A DNA stretch of 64,000 nucleotides from Synechococcus sp. ROS8604 (GCF_014279655.1 NZ_CP047946.1:1922001-1986000); one strand, 5' to 3'; shown: positions 26,684 through 36,784, numbered from the stretch's first letter. The notes: generated from the sequence alone by a model not told the origin. Numbers and translations are program-made.

Positions 26684-27841
26684 ATGGCAGCTGCCGTCTC
26701 CCGCACCCTGGCACGATCCCTGCCCTGGATCGGGATCGGATTGGTCAGCTTGGCCATGGGAGGGTGTAGTTCGTCCTGGCGTCAACGCCTTGGCTTAGAG
26801 CCTGAAGCGAAGGCACCCGCAACCGTGCCCGAAGTCAGTGACGGGCCTCGTTCGGCCCCTCTACAACCAGGCCGTAACGTCATTGTCCAAGCCGTCGAAA
26901 GAGTGGGCCCATCGGTCGTACGCATCGACACGGTGAAACGCGTCTCGAATCCCTTGGGCAGCCTGTTTGGAGCCGGCCCAACCACCCAAAAACAGGCCGG
27001 TCAAGGTTCAGGATTCATCACACGCTCTGACGGTCTGATCTTCACGAATGCGCACGTGGTAGAGGGCGCTGACAAAGTGGCGGTCACCTTGCCTGACGGT
27101 CGCAGCTTCAATGGACGCGTTCTTGGCGGCGACCCCTTAACGGATGTGGCCGTTGTGCGGGTTGTGGCTGAAAAGCTGCCCGTCGCCCCTCTTGGCAACT
27201 CGAACGACCTCAAACCTGGTGAATGGGCGATCGCGATCGGTAATCCCCTCGGGCTCAACAACACGGTCACAGCGGGGATCATCAGTGCTGTGGATCGGAC
27301 CAACGCCGTAGGGGAAGGTCAGCGTGTCCCTTACATCCAAACCGACGCTGCTGTGAATCCAGGGAACAGCGGTGGTCCCCTCATTAATGCCGCAGGGCAA
27401 GTGATCGGCATCAACACAGCCATTCGCCAAGCCCCAGGCGCGGGACTGAGTTTTGCCATCCCAATCAACCTGGCCAAGCGCATTGCCCAACAGATCATCA
27501 GCACCGGTCAGGCCTCTCACCCCTTTATCGGTGTACGACTGCAGAGCCTGACCCCCCAGTTAGCCAAGGAGATCAACGCCACTAGCAACCTGTGCAAAGT
27601 CCCAGAACTCAACGGCGTGCTTGTGATTGAAGTGGTGGAGGACAGCCCTGCAGCCAAGGCTGGAATTAAACCTTGTGATCTCATCCGAGATGTGAATGGC
27701 TCCGCCGTCAACGACCCCTCGGAAGTGCAGCTTGCCGTTGACCGAGGACAGGTGGGTCAGGCCATGCCGCTAATCGTGGAACGAGATGGAGAACAGCAAA
27801 CCCTGGAGGTCATCCCAGAGGAGCTGCCACGACAAGGATGA
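26684..27841 (+). CDS. HtrA/Deg family serine protease, predicted lipoprotein
   Basis: This is a periplasmic quality-control endopeptidase. The N-terminus has a hydrophobic signal with a lipobox-like 'SLAMGGC' (Cys28), so membrane anchoring by lipid is likely. The trypsin-like domain shows the triad in 'FTNAHVVEGAD', 'DPLTDVAVV' and 'NPGNSGGPLIN'. One PDZ domain follows (about 285-380, 'GVLVIEVVEDSPAAKAGIKPC'). Cyanobacteria carry HtrA, HhoA and HhoB; which one this is cannot be told. Its stop overlaps the next gene's ATG by 4 bp. Confidence 0.92.
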   Translation: MAAAVSRTLARSLPWIGIGLVSLAMGGCSSSWRQRLGLEPEAKAPATVPEVSDGPRSAPLQPGRNVIVQAVERVGPSVVRIDTVKRVSNPLGSLFGAGPTTQKQAGQGSGFITRSDGLIFTNAHVVEGADKVAVTLPDGRSFNGRVLGGDPLTDVAVVRVVAEKLPVAPLGNSNDLKPGEWAIAIGNPLGLNNTVTAGIISAVDRTNAVGEGQRVPYIQTDAAVNPGNSGGPLINAAGQVIGINTAIRQAPGAGLSFAIPINLAKRIAQQIISTGQASHPFIGVRLQSLTPQLAKEINATSNLCKVPELNGVLVIEVVEDSPAAKAGIKPCDLIRDVNGSAVNDPSEVQLAVDRGQVGQAMPLIVERDGEQQTLEVIPEELPRQG

Positions 27842-28476
27842 GTCGATCCCCCATCCCAACACTCGTTGTGATGGCGCGCTGGCCAGCCAGCGGTCGCTGC
27901 AAACGCCGCCTGGCCGTCGACATCGGAACAGAGCGGGCGGCCATCATTCAGCAACGCCTCACCGCCCATACCTTTGCCGTAGCTGAAGCACTAACCGAGC
28001 GTGGGGATGTGGATCTACAGGTGGCGATGAGCGGTGTCAGCCTCCGATCAGCCCAACGTTCGCTGCCTTGCCTACCGCCATGCACCCTCGTCGATCAGGG
28101 GCATGGATCGCTAGGGGCTCGCATGCTCCGCCAGATTTATCGTGCGCGCTTCGGGCAGCGCAACAAGGCTGTGATCATGATCGGAACCGATCTTGCCGAT
28201 CTTTGCCAAAACGATCTGATCCAGGCGGTCCAAACACTGCACAGCCAACCGTTGGTGATTGGCCCCTCCGCCGACGGTGGGTATTGGTTGCTGGGGCTGG
28301 GCCCTGGATTAACGCGGCCACAGCTCGATGCACTCTTTGCTGCCGTGCCATGGGGAAGCCACAAGGTGTTCGACATCACCTGCGCGCGCGCGCGCGGGCT
28401 GGGGATCACCCCCCATCAGCTCAGCCTGAAAAACGACATTGATTGTCTTGCTGATCTCGGTTTATGGCAGCGATGA
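27838..28476 (+). CDS. TIGR04282 family arsenosugar-type glycosyltransferase (DUF2064)
   Basis: The 212-residue protein belongs to TIGR04282, a GT-A-like family linked to arsenosugar biosynthesis. It shows 'LVVMARWPASGRCKRRLAVDIG' at the start, 'VIMIGTDLADL' (DxD-like metal site) and 'IGPSADGGYWLLGLGP'. The paired TIGR04283 gene follows immediately, the usual arrangement. The start overlaps the HtrA stop (ATGA). An alternating GC tract of 15 bases at 28382-28396 encodes the ARARAR segment and could slip. Substrate assignment rests on family naming only. Confidence 0.9.
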   Translation: MSRSPIPTLVVMARWPASGRCKRRLAVDIGTERAAIIQQRLTAHTFAVAEALTERGDVDLQVAMSGVSLRSAQRSLPCLPPCTLVDQGHGSLGARMLRQIYRARFGQRNKAVIMIGTDLADLCQNDLIQAVQTLHSQPLVIGPSADGGYWLLGLGPGLTRPQLDALFAAVPWGSHKVFDITCARARGLGITPHQLSLKNDIDCLADLGLWQR

Positions 28477-29227
28477 ACGCTGACACCCCCACGCTCAGCG
28501 TGGTGATTCCTTGCCTCAACGAGGCAAATCGTCTTCCGCTTCTCCTCGCGGACCTGCAACGTTGGCCTCTCTCGATCGCGATCACGCTGGTGGATGGTGG
28601 CAGCACCGACCACTGCCAGCGCATCAGCGCTCTCGCAGGCGGTCACTTCATCACGGAGCATCCAGCTGGGCGGGGCAGGCAACTGGCGGCAGGGGCCGAG
28701 CACGCCCTCCATCAAACCGAAAGTGACTGGCTCCTCTTTCTGCATGCCGACAGCCGCCTACCCAGTCACTGGGGAAGCCGCGTGCTGCGTCGCATTGAGC
28801 ATCCCGATGCCCAACGATTCGCATGGTTTTTTGACTTGCGTATTCACCCCAGCACACCGGCCCGACGCCTGCTGGAAGGGGTGATCGCACTTCGTAGCCG
28901 CTGCGGCCAAAGACCCTATGGAGATCAGGGACTCCTGTTGCACAGGTCTCTCTATGCGCGCAGTGGTGGCTATCAACCCCTGCCGCTCATGGAGGATCTC
29001 GACCTCGTGCAGAGACTCAGCCAACTCACACGCTTGCGTGCCCTTGGGCTGGCGATCACCACCGATGGCCGTCGCTGGCAGCGGGGGGGGTTCTGCGCCG
29101 CGGTCTTGAGAACGCCAGGTTGCGGCAGCGCTGGCGGCGCGGGGAATCCCCAGCACGCTTGGCAGCGGAGTACTACGGGAAGTCCCTTTCAGCCACTCAA
29201 TTGGAGTACCAAAAGCCACAACGATGA
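28473..29227 (+). CDS. TIGR04283 family glycosyltransferase, frameshifted at a G8 tract
   Basis: The family 2 glycosyltransferase domain is intact: 'LSVVIPCLNEANRLPLLLADL', 'TLVDGGSTD', 'LFLHADSRLP' and 'PYGDQGLLLHRSLY...PLMEDLDLVQRL'. After RRWQRGG the frame leaves the expected C-terminus at eight Gs (29083-29090). With one more G, the sequence reads VLRRGLENARLRQRWRRG, then an LAAEYYGKSLSATQLEYQKPQR tail and TGA at 29225-29227, which fits the family. As given, the frame instead runs on to 29489 through antisense of the GNAT gene. Loss of function, phase variation or a sequencing error are all possible. The ATG at 28473 overlaps the upstream stop; ATG at 28464 is an alternative. Confidence 0.85.
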
Positions 29228-29700
29228 CCATTGGGCTCTAAGTCCCAGCCAAGACGGTCGTAAAAAGGCAGCACCCCCGGATCGGCGAAGAGCGTGGCGC
29301 GTTCCGTTCCCATCTCTGTCAGCGCTTCGAGGATGTAATCCATCAATTGACGACCAAGCCCGGCCCCCTGATAGAGGGGATGGACCGCCACATCCCAAAT
29401 CGTGGCTTCAAGCACACCATCTCCAGTGCAGCGAGCGAAACCCACCAAGCGTGGAATGCGTGGGTCATGGCGCCACAGCCCCACCCTGAGCAAGCTGTTA
29501 TCGAGGGCCTTACGCACGCGGCGAACCGGTCTGCGACTCCACCCCACGGCCTCTAAGAGCTGCTCCAGCTCGACCAAATCCATCGGACGAGACTGGCTAA
29601 ACACCAGGCAGAGGTTCGTATTGGGTGTTTCACAGATCCGAGCCTCTTTCCCGTAGGAATGCACCAAAATCTGTTGGGTGAGAGAGGAAGTGCTAGTCAC
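29197..29700 (-). CDS. GNAT family N-acetyltransferase
   Basis: The GNAT core is clear: 'PRLVGFARCTGDGVLEATIWDVAVHPLYQGAGLGRQLMDYIL' covers motifs D and A with the acetyl-CoA pyrophosphate loop (Q/RxxGxG/A as QGAGLG), followed by 'ATLFADPGVLPFYDRLGW'. The acceptor is unknown. The start is uncertain: GTG at 29700 (VTSTSS) is used; the frame stays open to ATG at 29769, which would overlap the divergent hydrolase gene. Its 3' end overlaps the repaired TIGR04283 frame by 31 bp. Confidence 0.85.
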   Translation of the reverse strand: MTSTSSLTQQILVHSYGKEARICETPNTNLCLVFSQSRPMDLVELEQLLEAVGWSRRPVRRVRKALDNSLLRVGLWRHDPRIPRLVGFARCTGDGVLEATIWDVAVHPLYQGAGLGRQLMDYILEALTEMGTERATLFADPGVLPFYDRLGWDLEPNGHRCGFWYSN

Positions 29701-29736
29701 CCTGTCCTGCGACGATGGCTTAATCCTGACGCACCG

Positions 29737-30483
29737 ATGACCTCTGATCTGCTGCTGATCGCCGTACACGGTTGGATGCTGAGCCGAAAGGTCTGGGCAC
29801 CGTTTGAAAAAAGCTGGACGCGCTTAGACACCTCCATTCCTTTGTTGTGTCCTGATTTACCAGGATTTGGACTGGAGTCTCGCCCTCGCCACCTTCGACC
29901 GACCTTGGCGTCCTACGGGCAATGGCTTGCGGAGCACATTCATGCGCAAGCCAAGGGTCGCCATGTGGTGTTGATGGGTCACTCGCTGGGAGGAAGCATT
30001 GCCCTGCATGCGGACACCTATCTGCGGCGAAATTGGGGTAAGCCCCTGTCGGGCCTGGTGATGTTGGCGGCCGGAGGCGGGATCTACCAACCGAGACCGT
30101 TTCGACGTCTCAGGTTTGGAGGGCAATTAATTCTGAAACTTCGTCCCGCAGACCTACCAGGGCCCATCGGCACGCTGGGGCCATTTCAAGCGGAACAGCG
30201 CGCTGCCCTGGGGCTTCTGGTGAACAGCACCACCCGCGGAGCGGTCAAACAGATTCCAAACCTGGTGGCCAATTTGGAGACAGAAAACCTATGGATTAGC
30301 GGTGAACAAGACCGTGTGATGGAACCCGGCTATGTGCAACACCTTGCCGAATACAGCGACAAACATTGCCTGAAAGAACTCAAACAGTGCGGCCATCTGG
30401 CCATGCAGAGCCATCCAGACCTTCTTGCACAAACCATCCAGACCTGGCTCAGCGATCAAAGCCTGGCCAGTCCTCGCTCTTGA
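29737..30483 (+). CDS. Alpha/beta fold hydrolase
   Basis: The 248-residue protein has the standard order: an N-terminal oxyanion region 'IAVHGWMLSRKVW', 'LCPDLPGFGLES', the nucleophile elbow 'VLMGHSLGGSIAL' (Ser83), an acid candidate in 'WISGEQDRVMEPG' and the catalytic His in 'CGHLAMQSHPD'. The substrate is not predictable. ATG at 29737 is preferred over the frame opening at 29659, which overlaps the divergent GNAT gene. The 3' end overlaps the convergent ABC transporter gene by 28 bp. Confidence 0.88.
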   Translation: MTSDLLLIAVHGWMLSRKVWAPFEKSWTRLDTSIPLLCPDLPGFGLESRPRHLRPTLASYGQWLAEHIHAQAKGRHVVLMGHSLGGSIALHADTYLRRNWGKPLSGLVMLAAGGGIYQPRPFRRLRFGGQLILKLRPADLPGPIGTLGPFQAEQRAALGLLVNSTTRGAVKQIPNLVANLETENLWISGEQDRVMEPGYVQHLAEYSDKHCLKELKQCGHLAMQSHPDLLAQTIQTWLSDQSLASPRS

Positions 30484-32273
30484 AGATCAGCAAGTTCGGC
30501 ATACAACCCGCCACTGGCACGCAGCTGCAGATGGGTGCCCTGCTCGATCAGGCTTCCTCGGCGAAGCACCAAAATCCGATCAGCAGCTTCAACCGTGGCA
30601 AGTCGGTGGGCAATGACCACGGCGGTGCGACGGTTGAGGAGACGATCTAAGTCACGCTGCAGGGTGGCTTCCGTCGAAGGGTCCATAAACGCCGTGGCTT
30701 CATCCATCACCAGGACCGTTGGGTTGCGAATCGCCACCCTGGCCACGGCAAGCAGCTGTCTTTCCCCAGAGCTGAGATTCCCGCCCCTCTCTCTCAATTC
30801 GGTTTTCAAGCCTTCGGGCAATCGACCTAACAGGGGGTCTAGGCCGAGGTCACGGCAAACCTCCTGCAATTTCTGATCATCGAGAGGCTGATCCAAACGC
30901 AAGTTGTCAGCCACCGTTCCACTGAAAAGAAAGGTGTCTTGAAGAACCACACCCAGCTGTCGACGCAGCTCTTGCAAAGGCAAGCTGCGGATGTCCTGGC
31001 CATCGAGAAGAATTCGTCCCCGCTGAGGCTCGTACAACCTGCACAGGAGCCGAATCACCGTGGTCTTGCCAGAACCTGTGGGTCCAACCAGTGCAACATG
31101 CTCACCAGGTGCGATCCGGAAACTGAGATTGCGCAGAATCGGTTCGTCTTTTCGGTAAGCAAAGTCCACCTCGTCAAAGATCACCTCACCACGGGCTTGT
31201 GAAGATGAAGCGTTCTGGAGAAGCGCGGAACCAGGTGTGGCGCCATGGTCCACAATCTCAAGAGGTTCCTCCAGGAGCTCTCCGATTCGTTCCACGGCGG
31301 TGAGTCCTCCCTGAATCTGGGTAAACCGCTCAGCCATTTGCCGCAAGGGGTCAAAGAGGCGCTGTGAGTACAGGATGAAGGTGGTCAGCGTGCCCAGTCC
31401 CATCGCCCCTGCTGTCACCATCCATCCACCGAGAGCGAGCACCAGGGCAACCGCGCCTAACGACACCCATTCCAAAAAGGCAGAGATGCTGCTGTCAAAA
31501 AAAATCGTGCCATTCACAGCGCTTCGATAGGCCAAACCGGTTCTCTGAAACCGATCTCCATTCACAGCTTCCCGGCGAAACATCTGCACAACCTCCAGAC
31601 CTTGCAGGTTCTCCTGAAAATCAGCATTGAGTTGCGAAAGCTCCTCCCTCACTCGATAGTTGGCCTTGCGATAGCGCCTCTGGAGCCAAACAATCACGAG
31701 GGTGACAGGCACTTGGGTCACCAACAACAACAATCCCAAACGCCACTCGATCAGCAGCATCGAAACCGCAATCACCAAGAGGCTGACGAGATCGCCGAGC
31801 ACGCCGACAGCACCACTTCCAAACACCTCGGCTAATGCATCCACATCGCTGGTAAGGCGAGTCAGCAACTTGCCCACGGGCATGCGGTCATGAAACCGCA
31901 GGGACAAACTCATCGCATGGGCAAACAAATCCTTGCGGATGCGAGCGGTAAGCCGCTGGCCGACGGCTTGAATATTGAACGACTGAACTCCCTGAAGAGC
32001 CAAGCGAACCAGAACCGATCCCAACAACATCAGGATGATCAGTCGGATCGCAACCGTGCTGTCGAGACCCTGAAAAAGAGGAATCACCGACTCGTTGGCG
32101 GCCCCTCCAACACGGCGCAGCACGGCAATCGCCTGGCCCACCAAGAGCGGCTGAATCGCGCCGGCAAGAGCCACCGGAATGAGAAGCACCAACGTGAGCG
32201 TGAGTCGTCGTCGGTCTTGGCCCAAATAACGGCCGAGCCGCTTCACCCTCTGAAAATCCGAACCAGCCATCAA
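30456..32273 (-). CDS. ABC transporter, fused permease and ATPase (MsbA/multidrug type)
   Basis: A half-transporter of 605 residues. A six-helix exporter membrane domain occupies about 25-315. The ATPase domain contains Walker A '[16 protein letters not shown]', the Q-loop '[18 protein letters not shown]', signature '[14 protein letters not shown]' and Walker B '[11 protein letters not shown]'. It would form a homodimer or heterodimer exporting lipids or drugs-like compounds. The start overlaps the stop of hisG by 4 bp on the same strand, so it is translated after hisG. The link to histidine synthesis is probably only transcriptional. Confidence 0.92.
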   Translation of the reverse strand: MMAGSDFQRVKRLGRYLGQDRRRLTLTLVLLIPVALAGAIQPLLVGQAIAVLRRVGGAANESVIPLFQGLDSTVAIRLIILMLLGSVLVRLALQGVQSFNIQAVGQRLTARIRKDLFAHAMSLSLRFHDRMPVGKLLTRLTSDVDALAEVFGSGAVGVLGDLVSLLVIAVSMLLIEWRLGLLLLVTQVPVTLVIVWLQRRYRKANYRVREELSQLNADFQENLQGLEVVQMFRREAVNGDRFQRTGLAYRSAVNGTIFFDSSISAFLEWVSLGAVALVLALGGWMVTAGAMGLGTLTTFILYSQRLFDPLRQMAERFTQIQGGLTAVERIGELLEEPLEIVDHGATPGSALLQNASSSQARGEVIFDEVDFAYRKDEPILRNLSFRIAPGEHVALVGPTGSGKTTVIRLLCRLYEPQRGRILLDGQDIRSLPLQELRRQLGVVLQDTFLFSGTVADNLRLDQPLDDQKLQEVCRDLGLDPLLGRLPEGLKTELRERGGNLSSGERQLLAVARVAIRNPTVLVMDEATAFMDPSTEATLQRDLDRLLNRRTAVVIAHRLATVEAADRILVLRRGSLIEQGTHLQLRASGGLYAELADLQERGLARL

Positions 32274-32923
32274 CTGGCCACCTGGGACGCGGGTGTTGCC
32301 GACCGCATCGCTTCCACGATCTGGCGCAGATCGCCTTGATCAAGGCGCAGGGACAAGGGATGCCCCACCAAACGCGCTGTGGTGTGGAACAGATCTTCGA
32401 TCGCCACTAAACCGTTATCGCGAAGCGTCCTGCCCGTCGCCACCAGATCCACAATCGCTTCAGCGATCCCAGTGATCGGGCCAAGCTCGACCGAACCGGT
32501 GAGGTGGACGAGTTCTACAGGCAAATCGATGGCATCAAAGTGGTCGCGGGCACAGCGGGTGAATTTGCTTGCCACTCGGCAATGGGGAGGCAGATCCGTC
32601 GCCCGTTGATATCCGCTGCTGGCCTTCACAGCCACTGCCATACGGCACCCGCCAAAGCCCAGGTCCACCAACTGCGCTACAGGCATCTGGTGCTCCCGCA
32701 AAACGTCATAACCAACCACCCCAAGCTGCGCCTGCCCATACGCCACATACACAGGAACATCTCCGTTCCTCACAAGCAACGCTCGGGCTCGACCACACGC
32801 TGATGGAACCATCAGTTGCCTGTTATCTGGGTCGAGAACTGCAGAAAAATCGAGCCCAGCCGCTGCAAAGCGGGCCACTGAATCTTTCAAAAGCGCTCCC
32901 TTGGCTAGGGCAACAGTGATCAT
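32270..32923 (-). CDS. hisG: ATP phosphoribosyltransferase, short form
   Basis: HisG starts histidine synthesis by joining ATP and PRPP. The 217-residue length is the short form, which needs HisZ as regulatory partner; HisZ is not in the window. Motifs include '[15 protein letters not shown]' at the start, '[10 protein letters not shown]', '[14 protein letters not shown]' and the PRPP-binding '[24 protein letters not shown]' region. It is first in a two-gene unit with the ABC transporter, and is divergent from gloB. Confidence 0.95.
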   Translation of the reverse strand: MITVALAKGALLKDSVARFAAAGLDFSAVLDPDNRQLMVPSACGRARALLVRNGDVPVYVAYGQAQLGVVGYDVLREHQMPVAQLVDLGFGGCRMAVAVKASSGYQRATDLPPHCRVASKFTRCARDHFDAIDLPVELVHLTGSVELGPITGIAEAIVDLVATGRTLRDNGLVAIEDLFHTTARLVGHPLSLRLDQGDLRQIVEAMRSATPASQVAS

Positions 32924-32952
32924 GGAATCAAGCGTTGAATGAAACTTTAACG

Positions 32953-33738
32953 ATGGTGATGGCCTCCACGATTGATGGCATCCACCCAGTTGCTGTCCTC
33001 AACGACAACATCGTCTGGGTATGGGTGCATGGCGATCAGGCCATCGTCATCGATCCAGCCGTCGCGGACCCCATCGTCGCCTGGCTGGAGACGCGTGGAT
33101 TGCAGCTCATTGCCGTGCTTCAAACCCATCATCATTCCGACCATATCGGCGGCACTCCTGGACTTCTTCAACGCTGGGCAGGCGCTGACGTCGTCGCCGC
33201 CGCGGACGACCAAGAGCGGATCCCATTTCAAACGCTGTCCGTTCGCGATGGAGATGAAATCGAGCTCTTAGGCAGGCCTGTCAGGGTTCTGGATGTCCGT
33301 GCCCATACACGCGCTCATATCGCTTACTGGTTGCCACAGGGAGCGGTCTCAACCTCTCCAACCGGTGTGTTGTTCTGCGGCGACACCCTGTTCAGCGCTG
33401 GATGTGGACGACTGTTTGAGGGAACACCGGCTGACATGCACCGCGCTTTACAAAGGCTGGGAGCACTGCCACCAGAAACCCTGGTCTGCTGCGCTCACGA
33501 ATACACCGAGGCCAATCTGCGCTGGGCCGCGCAGCAGGTCCCTGACGATGCCCTGATCACAAACCGTCTGCAGGAGGTGCAAGCAAAACGACGATCAGGC
33601 TCCCTAAGCCTTCCCAGCAGCATTGGCGAAGAATGGCGCTCCAACTTGTTTTTACGCGCTACCAGCTCCGAACAACTGAGGCGTCTTCGTCAACACAAAG
33701 ACAGCTGGAGAGGCTGGTCAAATCAAGGCAAGACCTGA
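32953..33738 (+). CDS. gloB: Hydroxyacylglutathione hydrolase (glyoxalase II)
   Basis: This binuclear metallo-beta-lactamase-fold enzyme hydrolyses S-lactoylglutathione in methylglyoxal detoxification. The metal motif [10 protein letters not shown] is present (THxHxDH), with further ligands in '[13 protein letters not shown]' and '[18 protein letters not shown]' and the C-terminal '[15 protein letters not shown]'. The start is uncertain among TTG 32935, ATG 32953 and ATG 32959; 32953 is used. The 3' end overlaps the convergent ABC ATPase gene by 16 bp. Confidence 0.93.
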   Translation: MVMASTIDGIHPVAVLNDNIVWVWVHGDQAIVIDPAVADPIVAWLETRGLQLIAVLQTHHHSDHIGGTPGLLQRWAGADVVAAADDQERIPFQTLSVRDGDEIELLGRPVRVLDVRAHTRAHIAYWLPQGAVSTSPTGVLFCGDTLFSAGCGRLFEGTPADMHRALQRLGALPPETLVCCAHEYTEANLRWAAQQVPDDALITNRLQEVQAKRRSGSLSLPSSIGEEWRSNLFLRATSSEQLRRLRQHKDSWRGWSNQGKT

Positions 33739-34799
33739 AGCGATAAACACTGGGGATGGAGCAAGACCTCACTGTTCTGTTGCAGCGAGAGCCTGCAGCG
33801 CAATCCCCTCTGATGGTCTTCCCCGAGCGGCCTGATCAGACGCAACTGCTGATCTCCGATCTGAATGCGATAGAGCCAGGAGCGACCCAAAAACTCCCGC
33901 CCCATCACACAGGCATCTCCTTCAGCATCCGGTTCCAAATCAATCAACCCCGGATCAATTAACACCGTGGCATCGTCTGGAAGCTTCATGGAGCGCTGCC
34001 GCTCTGGAATCTCCAGATCACCCAGCAAACAACGCAACAACGACGTCGCTCCATCCCGCCAAACAGGCAGCACATTGCGTTGCAGAACGAACCGACCGAC
34101 AAAGGGCGTTGCCGGGACCTCAACCAATTCACGGGGAGTCGCGCATTGATGAAGTTGACCGTCGCGAAGAATGGCAACCCGCCCGCAGATCGCAAGGGCC
34201 TCTTCCGGGTCATGGGTCACCAGCAACCCACTGGCCCCGCAGGCACTGAGCACACCAGGCAGCTCGCTGCGCAAACGCAAACGCACTTCAACATCCAGAT
34301 TGGAAAAGGGTTCGTCCAGCAACACAACGGAGGGGGCTGGAGCGAGAGCCCTTGCGAGAGCCAAACGCTGACGTTGCCCCCCAGACAATTCGTGCGGGTA
34401 ACGACCTCTGAGAGCCGTCAGCCCCAAAAGTTCAAGCAACCATGACGCCCGGCTGGTGTCCTGACCGCGACGCAGTCCAAAACAAGCGTTCTCCCAAGCA
34501 TTGAGGTGGGGAAAGAGGGCGTAGTCCTGGAAGACCATGCCCACACCACGGCGTTCCGGAGCAAGACGCACGCGGGATGAGGCGACGTCGTTCCCATGCA
34601 GGCGAACCACGCCCTGACTGGGATGTTCAAAGCCAGCGATTAAACGCAACAGCGTGGTTTTTCCGCAACCGGATGGCCCCAGCAACCCCACAAGCTCACC
34701 CGCCTTGAGTTGAAGATTGATGTCTTTCAAAGTCCAAGCTTCATTGGCGCCGCCGTAGCGGTGCCAAAGACCATCAAGCTCAACCGGGCACGACTCCAT
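33723..34799 (-). CDS. ABC transporter ATP-binding protein (iron/polyamine importer type)
   Basis: The ATPase domain shows Walker A '[19 protein letters not shown]', Q-loop '[23 protein letters not shown]', signature '[16 protein letters not shown]' and Walker B '[13 protein letters not shown]'. It is followed by a C-terminal TOBE-like domain (about 240-350). This matches the FbpC/FutC/PotA group that powers Fe3+ or polyamine import. No permease or binding-protein gene is adjacent, so the substrate is open. ATG at 34799 (MESCPVEL) is chosen; ATG at 34844 is possible and would overlap the ridA start. Confidence 0.9.
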   Translation of the reverse strand: MESCPVELDGLWHRYGGANEAWTLKDINLQLKAGELVGLLGPSGCGKTTLLRLIAGFEHPSQGVVRLHGNDVASSRVRLAPERRGVGMVFQDYALFPHLNAWENACFGLRRGQDTSRASWLLELLGLTALRGRYPHELSGGQRQRLALARALAPAPSVVLLDEPFSNLDVEVRLRLRSELPGVLSACGASGLLVTHDPEEALAICGRVAILRDGQLHQCATPRELVEVPATPFVGRFVLQRNVLPVWRDGATSLLRCLLGDLEIPERQRSMKLPDDATVLIDPGLIDLEPDAEGDACVMGREFLGRSWLYRIQIGDQQLRLIRPLGEDHQRGLRCRLSLQQNSEVLLHPQCLSLQVLP

Positions 34800-34842
34800 C
34801 AACACGGAACGCGAAAATGAAGTTTCATTCTGAGCCGTAACC

Positions 34843-35241
34843 ATGTCATCCACCCCACTCCAGGCTGTCATCACCCAAGAGGCACCAGCACCAGTGGGGC
34901 CTTACAACCAGGCTGTGATCGCCGGTGGTTGGCTGTATTGCTCCGGTCAAATTCCGCTGGATCCTGCCACTGGAGCGATGGTGGGGGATGGAGATGTAGA
35001 GGCTGAGACCCGCCAAGTGTTGCGCAACTTGAAAGCGGTGCTTCAGGAGGCCGGCACCGACCCCTCAAGAGTCGTGCGCACCACCGTATTTCTCGTGGAT
35101 CTCGGTGACTTTCAAACCGTGAATGCCATTTATGCCGAAATGTTTGGTGATGGAGTCAGTCCTGCCAGGGCTTGCGTCCAGGTTGCTGCGTTGCCAAAGG
35201 GCTCAAAGGTAGAAATCGATTGCATTGCCTGGCTCAACTGA
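34843..35241 (+). CDS. ridA: RidA family reactive intermediate deaminase
   Basis: RidA hydrolyses reactive enamine/imine intermediates released by PLP enzymes. The 132-residue protein matches the family in full: 'APAPVGPYNQAVIAGGWLYCSGQIPLDPATG', 'NLKAVLQEAGTDPSRVVRTTVFL' and the C-terminal 'ARACVQVAALPKGSKVEIDCIA' with the substrate-carboxylate Arg. It forms trimers. It is divergent from the ABC ATPase gene with little space between the starts. Confidence 0.95.
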   Translation: MSSTPLQAVITQEAPAPVGPYNQAVIAGGWLYCSGQIPLDPATGAMVGDGDVEAETRQVLRNLKAVLQEAGTDPSRVVRTTVFLVDLGDFQTVNAIYAEMFGDGVSPARACVQVAALPKGSKVEIDCIAWLN

Positions 35242-35251
35242 CACTGCGATG

Positions 35252-35273
35252 GGTCCTCCTCAAGAGGGGGGCC
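35252..35273 (+). terminator. Hairpin after ridA, possible terminator
   Basis: GGTCCTCCTC (35252-35261) pairs with GAGGGGGGCC (35264-35273), allowing two G-T wobbles. The stem is very stable but is followed only by CCGCGGTTTCTT, so the T-run is weak. It lies 11 bp after the ridA stop. Confidence 0.5.
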
Positions 35274-35311
35274 CCGCGGTTTCTTAGGTTGAGACGAAGC
35301 TGAGAGATCCT

Positions 35312-35536
35312 ATGGCCCAAGCCAAGCTGACCATTGGCGAACTCGAAGCGGGCTACCCCCTGTACTGCAAAGCCTTACGCAGACTTCTGAAAGAAGGTCG
35401 AAGTATCAAGGACATTGAACGAACGGTGTGCTGGGGACACCTGGAAACACTTAATCGTTGCCTGCCAGGGCGTTACAAAGCACCGTCCTACTTGCTGGCA
35501 CTGATTCGGAGAGATCTGAATCAGCCCAAGCACTAA
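35312..35536 (+). CDS. Conserved hypothetical protein, 74 aa
   Basis: The 74-residue basic, helical protein begins 'MAQAKLTIGELEAGYPLYCKALRRLLKEG'. It has a possible HTH-like middle (SIKDIERTVCWGHLETLNRCL) and ends 'RYKAPSYLLALIRRDL'. I do not recognise the family. Codon use matches neighbours. It converges on cbbX with 7 bp between the stops. Confidence 0.7.
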   Translation: MAQAKLTIGELEAGYPLYCKALRRLLKEGRSIKDIERTVCWGHLETLNRCLPGRYKAPSYLLALIRRDLNQPKH

Positions 35537-35543
35537 CAACCGC

Positions 35544-36467
35544 TCAAGGAGAATCCAGAATCGTTGTTAAAGGCTGAGAAGGATCTCGACCCTCGATCTC
35601 ACCCTGAAAGACACGACTCGCCAAGACATCCTCAGCTTCGATGGTGGTCAGATCATCGCGACTAAGAGGTTGCTCCAGACGAGAAAACAAGCGATTGGCT
35701 TGACGAAGCCTCAGGCGATCAAGAGCATTTCGAATCGAACGAGCATTCGCAAAAAACGGCAACTGTCGTCGCCTTTGGATATAACGACTAAAGGCATCAT
35801 GCGCTGATTCGCTGAAGTGATAATCCTGCTGACGAAGAAGAAGAAGGGCAATCTCCATGAGCTCCTCCTCGCTGTAATCAGGGAAATCAATATGGTGGGC
35901 GACCCGTGAGGAAAGGCCAGGATTTGATTGATAAAACTCCGCCATTCGATCCTTATAACCAGCAAAAATCACAACAAAATCTGATCGTTGCCGCTCCATA
36001 TCTTGCAAGAGAATTTCAATCGCTTCTGCTCCGTAATCACGCTCATTATCAGATTTGTAGAGATAATAGGCTTCATCAATAAACAGAACGCCACCCAAGG
36101 CACGCTTGACCATCTCACGAGTCTTCGGCGCCGTGTGCCCGACATATTGCCCCACAAGATCATCACGCGTCACGGTGACAACATGTCCCTTACGCAGATA
36201 GCCAAGCCGATGAAGAATTTGCGATATTCGCTTTGCAACCGTGGTCTTCCCCGTCCCCGTTCTGCCAGTAAAAGACATATGCAAACCAGGGGCTGTGCTT
36301 TGCAAATCCAACTGCTGGCGAGCTCGATCCACCAGAAGCAACGCCGCTATTTCACGAATGCGCGTCTTCACTGGCCGCAAACCAATTAACTCCTGGTCAA
36401 GCTGCTGAAGGACCTCCGCAACACCTGAATCGGCATACGCTGCCGCCAGGTCAACTGAAGAGGGCAT
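35544..36467 (-). CDS. cbbX: Rubisco activase CbbX
   Basis: CbbX is the AAA+ ATPase that removes inhibitory sugar phosphates from red-type and some form IA Rubiscos. The 307-residue protein has Walker A '[16 protein letters not shown]', Walker B '[13 protein letters not shown]', the pore-type segment '[18 protein letters not shown]' and sensor regions '[12 protein letters not shown]' and '[13 protein letters not shown]'. ATG at 36467 ([11 protein letters not shown]) is preferred over ATG at 36500. It overlaps the 3' end of acRAF by 17 bp, so the two Rubisco-care proteins are co-expressed. Confidence 0.95.
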   Translation of the reverse strand: MPSSVDLAAAYADSGVAEVLQQLDQELIGLRPVKTRIREIAALLLVDRARQQLDLQSTAPGLHMSFTGRTGTGKTTVAKRISQILHRLGYLRKGHVVTVTRDDLVGQYVGHTAPKTREMVKRALGGVLFIDEAYYLYKSDNERDYGAEAIEILLQDMERQRSDFVVIFAGYKDRMAEFYQSNPGLSSRVAHHIDFPDYSEEELMEIALLLLRQQDYHFSESAHDAFSRYIQRRRQLPFFANARSIRNALDRLRLRQANRLFSRLEQPLSRDDLTTIEAEDVLASRVFQGEIEGRDPSQPLTTILDSP

Positions 36468-36702
36468 CAATTTCTGAAGCAAAGCAACGATCAACATCAC
36501 TCAGCTGACTGTCATTGCCTTCAGCATCTGGGCGAAGAGTGATATTCACATAGGTTCGACCAAAACTAATATCAGGAAATCTCTGCTTAGCTTCGCTGAA
36601 GTCGCCAAGCCGATCAAGAAAATCACGGGTGGCGCTGTAGCTATCAAACTCAAAGCGGCGCTCCAGGCAAACTGGCCTTTTGCGTTCATGCCATTGGTCC
36701 AT
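36451..36702 (-). CDS. Alpha-carboxysome Rubisco assembly factor (acRAF, PCD-like)
   Basis: The 83-residue protein has the pterin-4a-carbinolamine dehydratase fold pattern ('[19 protein letters not shown]', '[10 protein letters not shown]'). The catalytic His-His-Pro region of true dehydratases is replaced by KQRFPDISF, so it should lack that activity. This matches acRAF, the PCD-like chaperone that helps form IA Rubisco assemble. It precedes cbbX with a 17 bp overlap. In related genomes it follows chpX; here a 4.6 kb block separates them. Confidence 0.88.
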   Translation of the reverse strand: MDQWHERKRPVCLERRFEFDSYSATRDFLDRLGDFSEAKQRFPDISFGRTYVNITLRPDAEGNDSQLSDVDRCFASEIDALFS

Positions 36703-36784
36703 AAAAGCACCTTGCCATCAAGGACAAACCTAGTAGAGAACGCGCCATAAACCAAATCAATCATCAAAGCCAAGAGACAGAGCA

